A stretch of 64,000 nt of DNA from Callaeas wilsoni (lineage: Eukaryota; Chordata; Aves; Passeriformes; Callaeidae), in assembly GCA_013398955.1 (NCBI GenBank), contig VWPU01008554.1:939-64938 (forward strand), given 5' to 3'. Position 1 is the stretch's first letter. Each line of letters begins with the position of its first letter. Shown here piece after piece: positions 24,753 through 38,200 of this stretch. The notes beneath the pieces were generated by a model. That model saw nothing but the letters and a program-made list of their open reading frames with translations. It was not told the origin of the DNA and did not search any database. The position numbers and the translations under genes are program-made.

Positions 24753-26207
24753 TTATTTTCGAGGTGCTGCTGTTTTATTTGCACTTATAGCAGAGGTGTT
24801 CAATAAAGCTACACTTCTTTCTGCATTTGGTAAATCTGCTGTATCATACTCCCAAGGGCAGACTTCAGCTCGAGATGCTAAAGGTTGCTGTAAGTAACTA
24901 CTTGGCTTATGGGAGTTAGATGAAAGCACATTTCCCTCAGAAGAGGCAATTTTTTTCTGTTCAGCCAATTTATTGAGGTTTTCTTTTTCTGCTGTTTTCT
25001 GGGGCAGCTCCTCCCGCTCCCCAGCATGAGTATTAGGTGTATACCTATTAACATTCTCACACTTCAGCCCAGGAGAGACCTGGGACTTGGAATTTGACTG
25101 GTTTTTCTCATTTTCAAAGATCTGCTGCTCTTGTGTCTCCTGAGTGGCTGCTTCCACCTTCTCTGAGCTCTTTTGATTTGACTGTTGGTACCCCTCAGGT
25201 GTCTTCAGCTTATGATGAGTCTTCCCCTTTGGCTGAGAAGGGTGGTTTTTCTCTGGCTCTGAGGAAGCAATAGACACATGTTTTTGAGCTTTAGAGTCAA
25301 AAGGCACAGGACCAGGAATTTTGTCATATATCTCCCAAGGACAAACTTCTCCTATGTCGAAATTTTCCTTGTGCAGAGACTTACCTGGGCCTGTGTCTGG
25401 ATTTGCAGGTGTTTGACTAACTCTTTGCTGTTTAATAATTCCAGATTTATGGGTTTTCTTTGTTTCCTCAGAGTGGGTAGAGTTTTTCCGGTGGGAATCC
25501 TTATGTTCCCCTTTATCAGAGGCTGAGTGCTTTTTGCTGGCCTCCTTACCCTTCTGCTGAGATTTATGAGATTTAGTGCTTTCTTCTAGACTTTGTGTTT
25601 TACCCGTTAGTCCCAGAGTCTTTTCCTTGGCACTGGCAATAACACTGAGGGATTTTTGTAACACAGATGTTCTTGGATGCAGAGGCTTCTTATCGGCACT
25701 TAAATTATGCGCACTTACTGATTTGCACACCAAAGGGACCGATTCAGTGGATACAGCTTCAACTTTTTCAGGAGCGTTTTTGGTTAATTTGTTACCATTC
25801 AAGGAGTCCAGAAGCGTTTTCTCAGAAGCTATAACTTCTGCACTTTCTGTAGTTAAGCCATTTGGTTCTTCTGTTTGATCCCTAACATGATCGTAAGTGC
25901 TGTGGGACTTTTTTAAGGAAAAGACTCTGTTTTTCAAAGTCTCTTCTTTTGGCTTTGCAGAACTTGTGGAATCCGGTGGGTTTTTCTTCAGTGTGGCAAA
26001 GTTCTTCACAGCACTGTGATCCATCAGGTCCTTCTCATCCCTGGAGCACTGCCTGGTGACCGTCTCAGGGATTTCTGTAATACGCCGCATTATAGAGCGC
26101 CCCAAGCCCTTTTTAGAGCACCTTTTTTTCTGGAGATGTGGATTATTAGCAATCATCTTTTTCCTTTTATAGATTTCAAGCTGAGCATATAGTTTCTTCA
26201 ACTCATC
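24753..26207 (-). CDS. GPR158: GPR158 terminal coding exon: long cytoplasmic tail with two CPWE motifs
   Basis: This exon encodes 484 residues plus a TAA stop at 24753-24755. The acceptor is TTTGCAG at 26208-26214. The open frame runs on upstream to 26282, but that part is intron. Residues 1-50 are basic and helical (DELKKLYAQLEIYKRKKMI, then KKGLGRSIMRRI), the region next to the RGS7-Gbeta5 binding part of the tail. A conserved block with KNRVFSLKKSHSTYDHV follows. The middle is low-complexity and rich in Lys, Ser, Glu and Gln. CPWE motifs lie at exon residues 289-292 (25332-25343) and 450-453 (24849-24860). In this family they are reported to bind G-alpha-o. Mammals, as I recall, have a third, degenerate motif between them (VCLWE); here that site reads VEAATQE. 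The protein ends APRK, apparently shorter than mammalian forms. Confidence 0.95.
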   Translation of the reverse strand, partial: DELKKLYAQLEIYKRKKMIANNPHLQKKRCSKKGLGRSIMRRITEIPETVTRQCSRDEKDLMDHSAVKNFATLKKNPPDSTSSAKPKEETLKNRVFSLKKSHSTYDHVRDQTEEPNGLTTESAEVIASEKTLLDSLNGNKLTKNAPEKVEAVSTESVPLVCKSVSAHNLSADKKPLHPRTSVLQKSLSVIASAKEKTLGLTGKTQSLEESTKSHKSQQKGKEASKKHSASDKGEHKDSHRKNSTHSEETKKTHKSGIIKQQRVSQTPANPDTGPGKSLHKENFDIGEVCPWEIYDKIPGPVPFDSKAQKHVSIASSEPEKNHPSQPKGKTHHKLKTPEGYQQSNQKSSEKVEAATQETQEQQIFENEKNQSNSKSQVSPGLKCENVNRYTPNTHAGEREELPQKTAEKENLNKLAEQKKIASSEGNVLSSNSHKPSSYLQQPLASRAEVCPWEYDTADLPNAERSVALLNTSAISANKTAAPRK

Positions 26208-29200
26208 CTGCAAAGCAAAGTGAACGGCAAAACTAGTATGTACACAGTGAGTACAGTCAAACAAGCAGCCTGATGAATGCAAAACCTATGGCTCTAAAAA
26301 GGGCATTATACTCATTTCACTGTCTTTTCTAATTTTTGAATATGCCATTTCTCCATCAACTTGAATCCCATGTTTTCCACTTCAAAAAAAGTTCAACCCT
26401 CGTTCACACTTATTTTCCACAGCATGCACATTTCATATTCATTAATGCTGTTTCAGATTTCACAATGCTGTAGTGTATGCTTTCCTGCTGAACTCTATAG
26501 CTATTCATTGTTCTCAGAACATAAAGCCTTTAATCATGTAAAATAAGAATAAAGTAGTTTTCTCTATTAATCAAGTTTTTAGAATTTTATCTTTATAGTT
26601 ATGTATGCTTATGTATATGTTACATACAAATGACTAATTAAACTGAAACCAAAAGCTGTTTGCACTTCAAGATAATTCAAAGAACCTATGTAAACTGAAT
26701 AACAGCTCTTGCTGAGGACGATTCCTCCTCCTTAGCCACCATTATCACCTTTACTACAACTAGTAATGCAGCATCTCTTCACACCAGTGAATACTTTCCA
26801 TGAGAGTTTACATGATCTGATACTACAATCATAAAAGGTCTAAGATGGCATTTTTCAGCTGATATCTGCAAAGAGAAACAAATGCATGCAAGTTGGAGTT
26901 CTCTCGTAGGAAAAAGTGTTCTTGAAAACGAATGCTATTTAAATGAGTTATATGTACCCGAATATCTTCAGGATCCAAACTATGTTCACTCCATGCTGAG
27001 TTGATACTGCTGTTCAGATAGGATCCAGAGCGACCCATATCAAGCTCATCTTCATAAGCTTCTGTAGCTATATCATCTCTTGGGTTATTGCTTGAATGTG
27101 AAAACTGCAATAAGTATTCACAAAAAATATGTCGCCATGAGTGCAAAAGTTTACTTCAACATCACTGTAAGAGCTTACAACAGTTTTTATGGTACAATGA
27201 CTCTTCTATAGATTTGATGTGATTCTGAAACTCAAAACATTGCTGTAAGCTTCACTGGCTTAAGTAGTGTCCTACAGAGTCTCAGTATTGTATGGAAGGA
27301 ACTCTTATTAATGATGACTTAACTCGATAAATCTTAGAGATTTGCATAAGGAAAAAAATTCCTACTTATTTTGATACTTGTTTGAACCTCTTTAAATGTC
27401 ATTTCAATTAAGCTGGCATGAAAATAGACTTTCAGACTATTTCCAATTAGGCTGATAAAACGGTAAGATGCTATTTTATACTACATACATCTTAATAATC
27501 TTGCAGAAAGCAATTCTTCCATTTTAGATCCCAACCCTGAAAAGGAAGACATAAGGTGGAAAAAAAAAAAGAAGAAAAAAAAAGAAAAAGAAAGAAACTA
27601 ATGAAAAAGTAGAAATTTTTTTCTTCTATTTTTCTGAAAATTCTTGAATCAGGAGTTGGAGTGAGGTTGTCATTATTGTTTTGTTCATATTGATTCACTC
27701 ATCTATAGTTACTATTGTCCACACAGTCATCTGTCTTCAGGACTTTATGAATAGAACTAAACCTTGTGAATCTTAATTCTCTGAATTCTTTGGTGTGTTG
27801 GAAGAAAAGTCTGTGCAGTGTAACACAGATAATAAGCTAAAAATGAAAATGCTGATCAGTAGTTATGAGTCAGCTTCAGAAAGGTCAATGAATTTTCTAG
27901 GCTAGTTTAGAAAAACACCTCTGAAGATATGTAAAAAAGTACATGAACGTAAAAGAGAAAATATAAGACCACTGCTAAACACCAGAAAAGTAATTTACAA
28001 TAAAACAAGGTTATGCAGTATTAAGGCTGCGCCCATGTTATGACTGTTCAATGTACATCTATTTGACTGTCATCAGCATACCCTGTTCTGACACAGGAAA
28101 AAGGCAGGAATAGCAGCTTCATTAACCTGAAAATTCTATCAACGTCAACTGCTTCATGCTCTTTCTTCATGTGCAGCTTTCACCTTTACTGCTATTTTGA
28201 CTCTTGAGCTTTTGATTAATATGAATAGTCATTTCAAAACCCATTAGAAAGCCATTCCTTTTTCTGGGGTACTGTTTTAAGAAGGAAGTTCCACTCCATT
28301 CTTGGGGACTGTTGCTAGGGACAGGTGGAGCCGCCTGCAGGTCTCCTGTCCCCGGTGAGATGACACTGGGGCTTCGTGCCCTGCGCCCCACGGGAGGTGT
28401 CTGAGCTGCAGCTCGGGGGCTTTCTCTGCTCTTCCCTGACTCTTGCCATCACCATCTACCTGTGCCCCCACACACCCATCTTGGCACCCAGCACCGCTCC
28501 TGGCTCCCTGTCCTGGCCATGTCTCCTCCCAGTATGCAGCATCTGTCTGTCCCAGGCTCTGACTTGCAAAGGGTTCTCCTTTTTCAGCCTGGAACTGCCT
28601 GGTTTAAACCCCTACCTCCCTATCTCATGGCTAGTCCAGCCTCCTGGTCCTAGTGTTTCTATGCCCTTGCCTAAATTCTTTGTCTGATCTCAGATAAATC
28701 TGGCAGCAGCACGGTCACACAAATACTTAAGAAAAAGGAATGTTAGCCAGGATTCTTTCCTTCTTGTATTAATCACATGAACATTTTCAGTACTTTAAAC
28801 TCCTGGAATTTTGAAAGCTTAAAGAAAGAAACTTTGAAATGGTATACTTTCTAAAAACAAAAAAATTTACAGCATTTAAGGTAAAATAGCCCAATTTTAC
28901 ATCCTCCTTTTCTATCAGTTGCTTGCTAGATTTACACAGAATTGCTTCTGCATGACAACATTTATCTTCCGCAGTCTTGGCAGAAGAAAAGAGACAGGAG
29001 ACTCAAATACCTTAGGGATCAGAAGTAGCCCAACAGTGACTGTCACAGTCAAATGTGTGTGTGCAAAGAACAGCATCAGCATCCAGTCAGACTGAAGTCT
29101 TGAAGCAAGAATGAATCTGAAAATAGAATTCAGGGTCGCAATTCACTGCATTTCTCCAGTGCATCTGATTTAATATCTTTAGTATTCCTTAGGTTTCTTT

Positions 29201-32200
29201 TCACTGAATGACCAAACACAACTGGTTTTGTTCTGTACTGCTTTCATACGGACTAAAAATTACATCCACATGCTTTCCCTATATGCTACAATTTCAAAAC
29301 AACTCTGAAAAAAACCCCAATCAACAAATCAAAATATAAAAAGAAACAACAGACCTTAAATTATACTGCTTATTCCATCTTTCTCACTCTATTGAGCTGT
29401 CTTTTTGTTTTGTATATATTGTCACAGTTTCTTTGGCCTGAGTTATGGCAGCTTATGCACATTAAGGATCTGAAGGGATGATTTTAGGTTAAGTAAGCAC
29501 ATGTACTATGATGAATTGCAGTGCACTTTATAAACACAGGATGTCCACAGATCACAGCTACTGAGTACAGCTGATAAGCCATCCAAGGGACAACTGAACT
29601 GAAATGCATTTTAGCAGGGAGCAGAGAAATGGTCATTATTGCAGGACTGCCCAGCTCACTGCTGCAGGGCCCAAGAGCCTGTGAACGCTTAGAAATGAGT
29701 GACTGAACTTCTCAAAAAGCCAGGTCCTTGCTGAGCTTTCTAAAGGAGTGGTAGAACAAGCGGTGCAGTGAAAGCTGAAACATGCTTGGCTTGTGTGCTT
29801 TAGTGAGCTCCCAAAGATAGAAGCAGTAAGCAATGCAATGGATGAATGGATGTACTGCTGGCTTGCAATTTCCAGGTTTACAAAAATCATTCAGACAGAA
29901 ATGACATTTGCAACTTATCCAAGTTCACAGATGCACGTTTTGAAGAAGCTTTTGTTAACAGAAATAGTCTGGCATGAAACACTGGCTTACATGCTGTAAT
30001 AATACAGTCATAATTACTTGTTTAATACTTTGTAAATGAAATGTTTTATGAACACAACAAAATATTCCAATTAATTAATTCCTAGAGAGATGTTGCTTTG
30101 GGGTGTGCGGGAATATGAGGAGGCTCAGGCCTGAGATTTAGCAAACTGAACACAGCTGAACTGATGAAGATGACATGAGAAGCTGGTAGATGTGACAAAT
30201 AACAGAGCAAATCTGAACAAAAGTTACACACAGTGCAATCAGGGATGGCAAGATTTCACAGGTGGCAGTCATTTGAACGATGGCCAAACTTCAGAGGTAA
30301 TTGAAGGACCTTTGAGGGAGCAGAACTTGCAGGGTCAGTGGCACCAATGTAACAGTAGCAGTAATGGCAGGTAAGACTGTGATCACCTAGCTAATGGCAT
30401 CACAAATGCCAAATTTGAGGACAGATGTAGCAAAACTGTGACCAATAGACAAAAATAATGAGAGTGGGTTGTTTGGGAGACAACAAGGCCTGGGACAGAT
30501 ATCCTGATGGCCACTGGACTTGGTTAACGCTTAACAGATCCAATCCTCTAATTCTGTGAAGGCTTTTCTGCTTGTTTTATGCTTGAGACCTTGACTGATT
30601 AAGGTATACGTGCCATACCATGTCTCTGAAAGCAAAATGGCATTTGTGGTAGCCCTTCAGCCCTAGCAAAGATAGGATTTCTATTTGAAGGAGATTTTTT
30701 TCCATATAAATTTTGGGTTTCTCAGTAATATAAGAGAAAGAGCAATGCAGGAATGTAATACTATGCTGATCTGAAGATAATCCAGAATCCTCTCTTTCTG
30801 AAATGAGAATACTTTCAAAGGAAAACAAAATGCAAACAGTTCAAGGTTTTATTTAGTGCTCATGTCAATCTCCTATGAGCTTCGGGAGCTTTCAGACTGG
30901 ATGGCTGCCTTGCAGGTGTCCTTCAAGGCTCCAGTACTTTCAACTTCATGACAATTCAGGTATGTCATATAAATCTAAGTTTTATATTTCTGCTCTTTCA
31001 GTTGCATCCAGAACTTGTCAGGGAAGATGGAAGGNNNNAAAAAAAAAAAAAAAAAAAAGTAAGGAAACGGATTAAGAGTTGTGCATGCAGAAATGGACAT
31101 AATCTCAGGAGGGATCGCGTGCATTTTATTCAATCTTATCTATAAACACTACACCGTATTTCTTCAACAAACCAGCGTATATCAGACAGATGACAAAGAA
31201 TCAATACAAAATGTACCTTAAAAAAGAAGAAAAGAAAATAAGGAAGAATAAGATCAGCAGACCTTAGGCTGCAGGCATAGGATTGTCAATAAAACAAACT
31301 GAAAGACTTAATCCCTTTGTGTCTCCTTCATAAGGCATGTATTAAAATGCCACATATTCCCCTTTTCCCCTCTCTTTCATCCAAGATTACTTGCCTCCTG
31401 TTCTATTGTTAAAAGAAACTAGCAGCCCACAAAATAGCTCTGAACTGTATCTTCTAACGTGGCTCAACACACAATTTAGGAATATGAATAAATGCGGGAA
31501 AAATTGACTCAGAAGCTGTCATGTTGGTTATAATAAATTCAAAAGTATTGTAAGTGAATTTTACATCTATGAGGAATTAAAATAAAAATGCTTCCATCAA
31601 ATAAAGATTTTAAATAATAACTTTGCAGATGTTTGTGTTAGGGAGTATAGATTTTGAGAGTACGTGGATGTTGAGATACAGGGTTAGGAGAACAGGAAGG
31701 AAAAAAAATGGCAAGCCTGAAAAATGCAGTGAACTGTATAACAACAATAAGAGAAAAGAGCACCAGGAAGGAACAGAGATGAAGGATTTGCCTTGCCGAT
31801 GTTTACTCAGAAAAGAACACATAAGCAAAAATTAAGAGGACAAGGAGAAATGTTAGTGCCAAGACAGACCAGAGAAGAGCATTTGAAGACTGTCAATGAA
31901 GCAATGTAAAAAGAAAAAAATCTTAGTAGATAAGGTCTGTTAGGAGGCAAAAGAAGGTATGAGAATGTCAGAAGAAAGTCTTAAGAGTTTTTACAGAATG
32001 AGATGAAACTCATGGTATCTTGCTCTTTTGCATTTTTTAGGACCAATTCATTTTTACAGGGTACTCTGTAGTAAAGCCAGATTTAGTAAATTTTCATATA
32101 GCTCTAGCAAAGACCCTTATTTATTTGTTACTACCCAAATAATTTACAAGTGTAAAATGTAGAGCTCATTATAGAATTTACAGGAAACATGGGCCTTATA

Positions 32201-35200
32201 TTACTGATACAGCATGATATGCACAAGTTTTTTTTTGTGTCAGCATATAAAAGACTATGCTTCATGCCCAAACCAGTACAATAATCTTGACATACAGCTG
32301 CAGCTCACCAATCTGTTACACATCAGCAGAAGTTCATACAAATCAACATTCTTACCTGCTGTTTTTCTAGGGATGCAAAAAACAGTGAGCAGTATGTAGA
32401 TGACTGAAGACAGAAAGTTGTTTTGCTATACCTGATTTATCATATATACTGAACTTTGATCCAAGAAAATATCACCTAACTGTACTGGAAAAAACCATAA
32501 TTACACAATTTCATATTCTTGAATCCCATGGGAACAGTTTTAAGTTTAGTAATCACTTAATTTGCAGAAGAAAATATTCATAAGACCTTCCATTATGCAT
32601 TCTATCCCATTCACTAATTCTAAGTTGCACCATATGAAACCTGAAAGATAAATGGTTAATTACTAGATCTACAGATCACTTGCCTAATTGTATGGAATAT
32701 AGCAGAGATAATGAGCTCATTGTGAACTGCAACAGCCATATAACGTGGCTCATGAAATGCTGATGGGACTGTCCGTACTGCATAGCAGAGATAAACACCC
32801 CACAAGAGGAATAAAAATTCAGCTGTGAGAAGAACAAAAAGAAATAATTTGCAATTAGTTTTATAGATGGAAGGAAATTTGAAGCACTACAGTATCTTCT
32901 GTATGTGTGAGTATCTATGCAAAGACAATACACATGTATATATGTACACACATAGGCATTCAAACTCTTTCAGATATTGTCACTGTACATTATATATTTG
33001 GTTTTAATTTTACACATCTTTTTCCAGATCAGGAACCTTTGCATTCATGGTATTTCAGTTTTTCAATTGACAAACTTTGAGACAATGTCTAAAAATGTCT
33101 TGCTTCCTTCTATAATCAGTACTATGCAAGTCTGACATCACTTCAAATAACAAGTATTTTTAATTGTAGCTCTGGTTCTTGTTACAGAGGCAGATACAGT
33201 GCTATTAACAGACTATATGCTTTTCAAGACAACACTTTCATTTCAAAGGTTTATAACTTAGATAAAACAATATATTTTTGTTTAAAATATTCCTCTGTTC
33301 ATGATAGTTAATTCTGCTGGTACCCAAAATATGACCAGTCGCTTCTGAGGGTCTAATGCAATTCAAACAAATGATGAGCTTCTGTTAGGAGTAAAATGAG
33401 TAAAGGAAGAAAGGAGAAAAAGTAGAATGTCTGGATCAGTGTAAATTATTCAGTTAGAGCCAGCTCATCTGCACCCAGCAGTATGCCGACTTCAGATTCT
33501 GGTGGACAGTCTGATGTGACATCATTTTGATCTTGATACAAATTAAGTGATTTCCTAACCATCTTGAAAAAACTCCCAGAAAAACCCCTACAGCTCTGCC
33601 ATGTAGTTCTGAGTAGAGCTTGTGCCAGTCCCTCTTGCCTTGCAGTCTGGGTTGACAATGGCTGGAAGTTTGAGTGTCGCCCAGCAAAGTGCAGTTCCAT
33701 GTTAGACCCCTGCAACGCCAGCACTGCTCCAGACCAGCTCCAGAAACTGTGATCCCATTGTTACCCACACACTGCTTTTGTCTTGTTGAATTTTTGCAAC
33801 AAAAACTACAATTAAATGCAATATAAGAGAAAATCAATTATTTTTCAGACTTATTTTTGCCAGTAATTTTTCTATACTGTAACTAAACCTGGTGATCAGT
33901 GACATCACCCTGTGGAAGTGATCAGCAAATAATTACTGGTCTGGTTTCCATAATAATTCACAAATGCTTGTGAACCCCACCATTAACAACAGACTAAAAT
34001 ATAACATCAGCACTGGATATCTCATTAGAACAGGTCCTCTAGTTCCTCCACTCTTAGTAGTTCACGACTGCTGTAACTTACCTATAATATATTGTTATAT
34101 CATTTTGAAACTCCTAATTTTGCTCTTAATTCCAGCTAAAATCAGTAAGAGACAAGTCTGGATAAAATTAATTCAGTTACATAGACCTCTCTGTGCTATG
34201 ATAAGAGGTTTGAACTCTGAACAACACTTTGCACATTTCTTAATGAAAAATAGATGTCCTAGCTCCAAGATCATAACTTTACATAACAACATCCTCCACA
34301 GACCCAGCAGCCTTACCAATTACATAAATCCAAACATCTGAAGGGGCATAATCCATCCATACTGCTGATTTTGTGTTCTTCCTCACCAAATCCTAACAAT
34401 AATAAACTTTTTGATCTTTTACTAAGTAATAGTATGACTTCAGGCCTTACTGAGTGTCAAAATGAAAAAAAGCTTGGTATGAATCTTCGGAGACTATGTG
34501 TCCCAGCCTGGTTATGAGCTCAACAAAAGCACATACGCAGATATGTTTTTCCCAAATTACTCATACACTTGGGCAAACTGGCTGCTGCTTCCGTTTAATT
34601 TCTAGAAAATTAGCCATGCTATAAATGAAGTCTATCATTCTGGTTTCTTAAAAACTCCTGCACAGAATGACTTACCAAGCCATCTTGATCCTGAATTCGT
34701 TCCTGACCAAGTGGGATACAAATTTGGATTCAATAAAATAAGAATAAAGGTTTTTTTACAAATCATAGCAGTTTGGGTTTTTTTCTTTCGGTAGTTGCCT
34801 CACATATGCAGAATCATGGCACTGAAATGTACTGCTCTTCAAATGACTCTAATTTATTGCTTTAATTACCCCATAATGATTTAGAAGAAATTGAAGAGCA
34901 GAAAACTGTTAGAATCAGGCTGCTAAAGCCAGATCACTGTATCTTACTGTCCTATCTTCTATGGAAATTCTTCATACTAACACTGTTCAGCAGGGCTCCT
35001 CTAACATGCCAGACAATGCCTATTTCCCCACATTCTGCCTTTCATTCAAACTTCCCCTGCTCCCCAACATGAGCAGCAGAATTGAATAGATGAGCTAATT
35101 GTGAAATAACAGGCATCCTCCACAAAACTCCCCATGGTCTGTTCTTCTTCCTCTTTCTCAGCTGAAGCGAGAAGAGCCCCAAGTCTCTTCCTGACTGAAA

Positions 35201-38200
35201 AGATCAGTTACAAATGCTAACAGAGGCTGAGAGTTTGAAAAGGTTTGGCTTTCAAAGAAGTAAAATACCCATGGAAAATTTCATGTGCTGAAGGTATTCT
35301 TACTTGAATTAAGGAGTGAGGGCCAAAATTTGCTTATTTTTAGAAGAAAAAAATTTTAGAAGAAAAAATATTTTTAGAAGAAAAAATAAAATTGCTGTAA
35401 TTTTGGAGATTTACCAGAATTAGTGGGTGTGGGGTGTTTTTTTTGCATACAGAGCAAATGAAAATGAAAAAGCCATACTTCCATTAAAAAAAAATCAAAC
35501 CCTTACAATCCAAACATTTCAATTAGCTGGGCCAAGTATGAAGGTAGGTAGTATCTGATCTCCAGATCTGATCAACTCTGAAAATTTTAGTTTTCAGTTT
35601 CACAATCATACTTACAAGGAGTTCTTAAGACAAGAGCCAATTTCAAAGTATTAATATACTGGAGCATAACAGTAGTTTGTACCATTCACTGCATAATGCT
35701 TTTAGAAAAGCTTTACATTTAGAGCAGAGTTGGCATTCCTGTCTGCAGATAATAATTACTGTGACATCTGGTAAGGAACACAAATAGGGAAGAGCTCTTA
35801 AAACATAAGGTAAAATAACAGAGTTCCTTTACTTGCCAAGTCCAACATTACAATAATTTCATTAGCAATGACAAAACAAAACAGACTAATAGAAAACCAA
35901 TTTATTATCTAAACCCACTAATTAAACAGCTTAAATGTATCATGTAAAAGCTTTGTTTGGGGGGAAAGTCAAGTTCCTATAATTAGCTACAGACTATTAG
36001 TGCAATTTGCAACAAAAATCTGAAGGTGTTACAAATTTTTGCTGTATTGTTTTCCTACATGGCCTTTTTAATGTCTCAGTATAAAGTAAGGTAACATATT
36101 AATGTATTTATTACTCCAATGAAAAACAAAGATTTAACTAACTGTAGATAGCTAAATAGATAGATAATTGAGAACATCTGGCCACCACGCAGCAAGGTTC
36201 TAATGTACAATTCATCTCTGATTAGGTTGTTTATGGGACACAAATGACTGTTTTGCACCAAATGCCTTTAATGGTCAAAATCTCTGAAATGTGATATGAA
36301 ATTTCTATTTGGCCTGCTAAATAATTTTCCACTAAAAGTCTGGTGTAGAAAAGTGACTTTCTGGCCACTAAAGGAGCATACTGCGTATCTGTGAAGAGCA
36401 AACTCAAAGCTCAAAACACATGATCTTCTTCCTATAAGTATGATTTAGCACAAGGCCTTTAAATTATCCCATTTTACACATTAAGCACAAAACCAAGAAA
36501 ACTTCCTTTCCCCTTCTGAAAAAATTATGGAAATTCCTACGAGAGAGTGCTGTCAGCTGTTCTCTGGACAGAAAATGCAGAGTCAAAACAATAAAACATA
36601 AAAGAGCTCTGAAAAAACCTTGCAGTAGCTACTCTGTAATTGTCCAAAACAGGCATTCAGATTTTGGGAGAAAATCTCTGATAGATAAGAGGTTAAGAAA
36701 AGGCACAGTTGCTTTAAAGGCATAAATGGATGCAGATATGAATGGAAGGTAGGAGATGAAAATGTGAAGTGACCTCAATATGTCATGTGCACAAATGAAT
36801 TAGTCTTTAAATATCTCTCTTCTTAGTCACTACCTACTTCTTATCCACAGAATCTTTTATCTGGTCTTTGCATTATCTGATCAACCTGCTTAGTATATTC
36901 TTTGGTGTTTAAAAAGCAGGATCCTTCCTTGTCTTCATGATGCTGATTATGTTTTTAGAAAATGAAGCAATTTGGAGCACTTAGCTTGATGATCCAATGC
37001 ACGAGGCCAGACTCGCCTGATGCTGCTGGCCGGTTACAATGACGAGTGTGCCACGTCAGCCCACTTGAGATCTTCTTAGGCCATTGCTCATATTCTGCAT
37101 CTTCTGATAAAGAAGGACAATGACGTATGTTCACAGTTTGTGGTATGTGTCTGCTTTATAGAAAAGGATGGATTCAGGATTGTTACTATCGACTTAATCA
37201 AAATTTCTCAAAAGATCTGGGTTAATGTATTTTTAGGTTTTGCTAAACATGCAGTGATCTGTGTTGCTCTGAGCAGAAGGAAATCCCCATGTTAATCCAT
37301 CGCTGCTTTCACTCCTGCTATGCAGATGTCTGTACTTCACCTGACTGCACAGAACTACAGAGCAAAACACGACAAACTGAGAGCAGTGACCGAAGCCACT
37401 GTCCTCTCTTTAGAGATTTGAAAGAGTCATTGAGACTCATATAAGGAAACATAAAAAATCAAGAAATGTGGAAGTGCACCTTGGAACATGGCTTACATAT
37501 CAGCTCTTCTCGGAGGCCTCAGCAAAGTACTTCAGCCTTACTTCTACAGCTTTGTTGTCTAAAAACTGCACAGCACTCAAATAAAAATACCACACATGCA
37601 GCCTTAACTTGCTCTGTTTTGCATATATGACCTTCAGTTAACTATACAATTTCTTAAGAGACCAGACTCACTTAATGCATGTGACAGAGCATTTCCAGGG
37701 ATGAATCAAGGCTGCCTAATGAAGAAAGCTCTGCAATTTGTTGCAAATGACATTTAGATGTCTAGTGAATGAGAGGAAAGACTGCAAGGGGAGAAAGTGG
37801 TCTAGCACACATGCTCAACTGACTTCTAACTCTGCTTGTGTCTCGAGCTCCTATAAATATAAAAAAAGCCCCCACTTCAGGTCCCCATTCAATCCAAACT
37901 TTGCAGAAGTGATAATTTTTTGCAGAAGTGGGAGCATTTTTCTTGCTATTTGGGTGCCAAATACGAATTTTTGCTAGGATTTGCAGCAAAAATAAGCATG
38001 CAGAGCTGTATTTGTAGCCAGTGAGACCATACAAAATGTTGAAAATATATTTGACTAAGCTCTGTAACTGAGCCAAAGGCATTGCAACATGGACACCCAG
38101 ATTAAATGGACCATATAACCCTAATCTCACTGTGTCTCAGCTCTGCCTGTGTAAAATGGGGATAATGCCACCCTGCCATTGCAGGACAACAGTGGAAATA

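Noticed and set aside
26208..26282. Upstream extension of the GPR158 terminal open frame to an ATG
   Set aside because: The text TTTGCAG followed by GATGAGTTG is an acceptor and the conserved DELKKL block begins there; the extension is intron.
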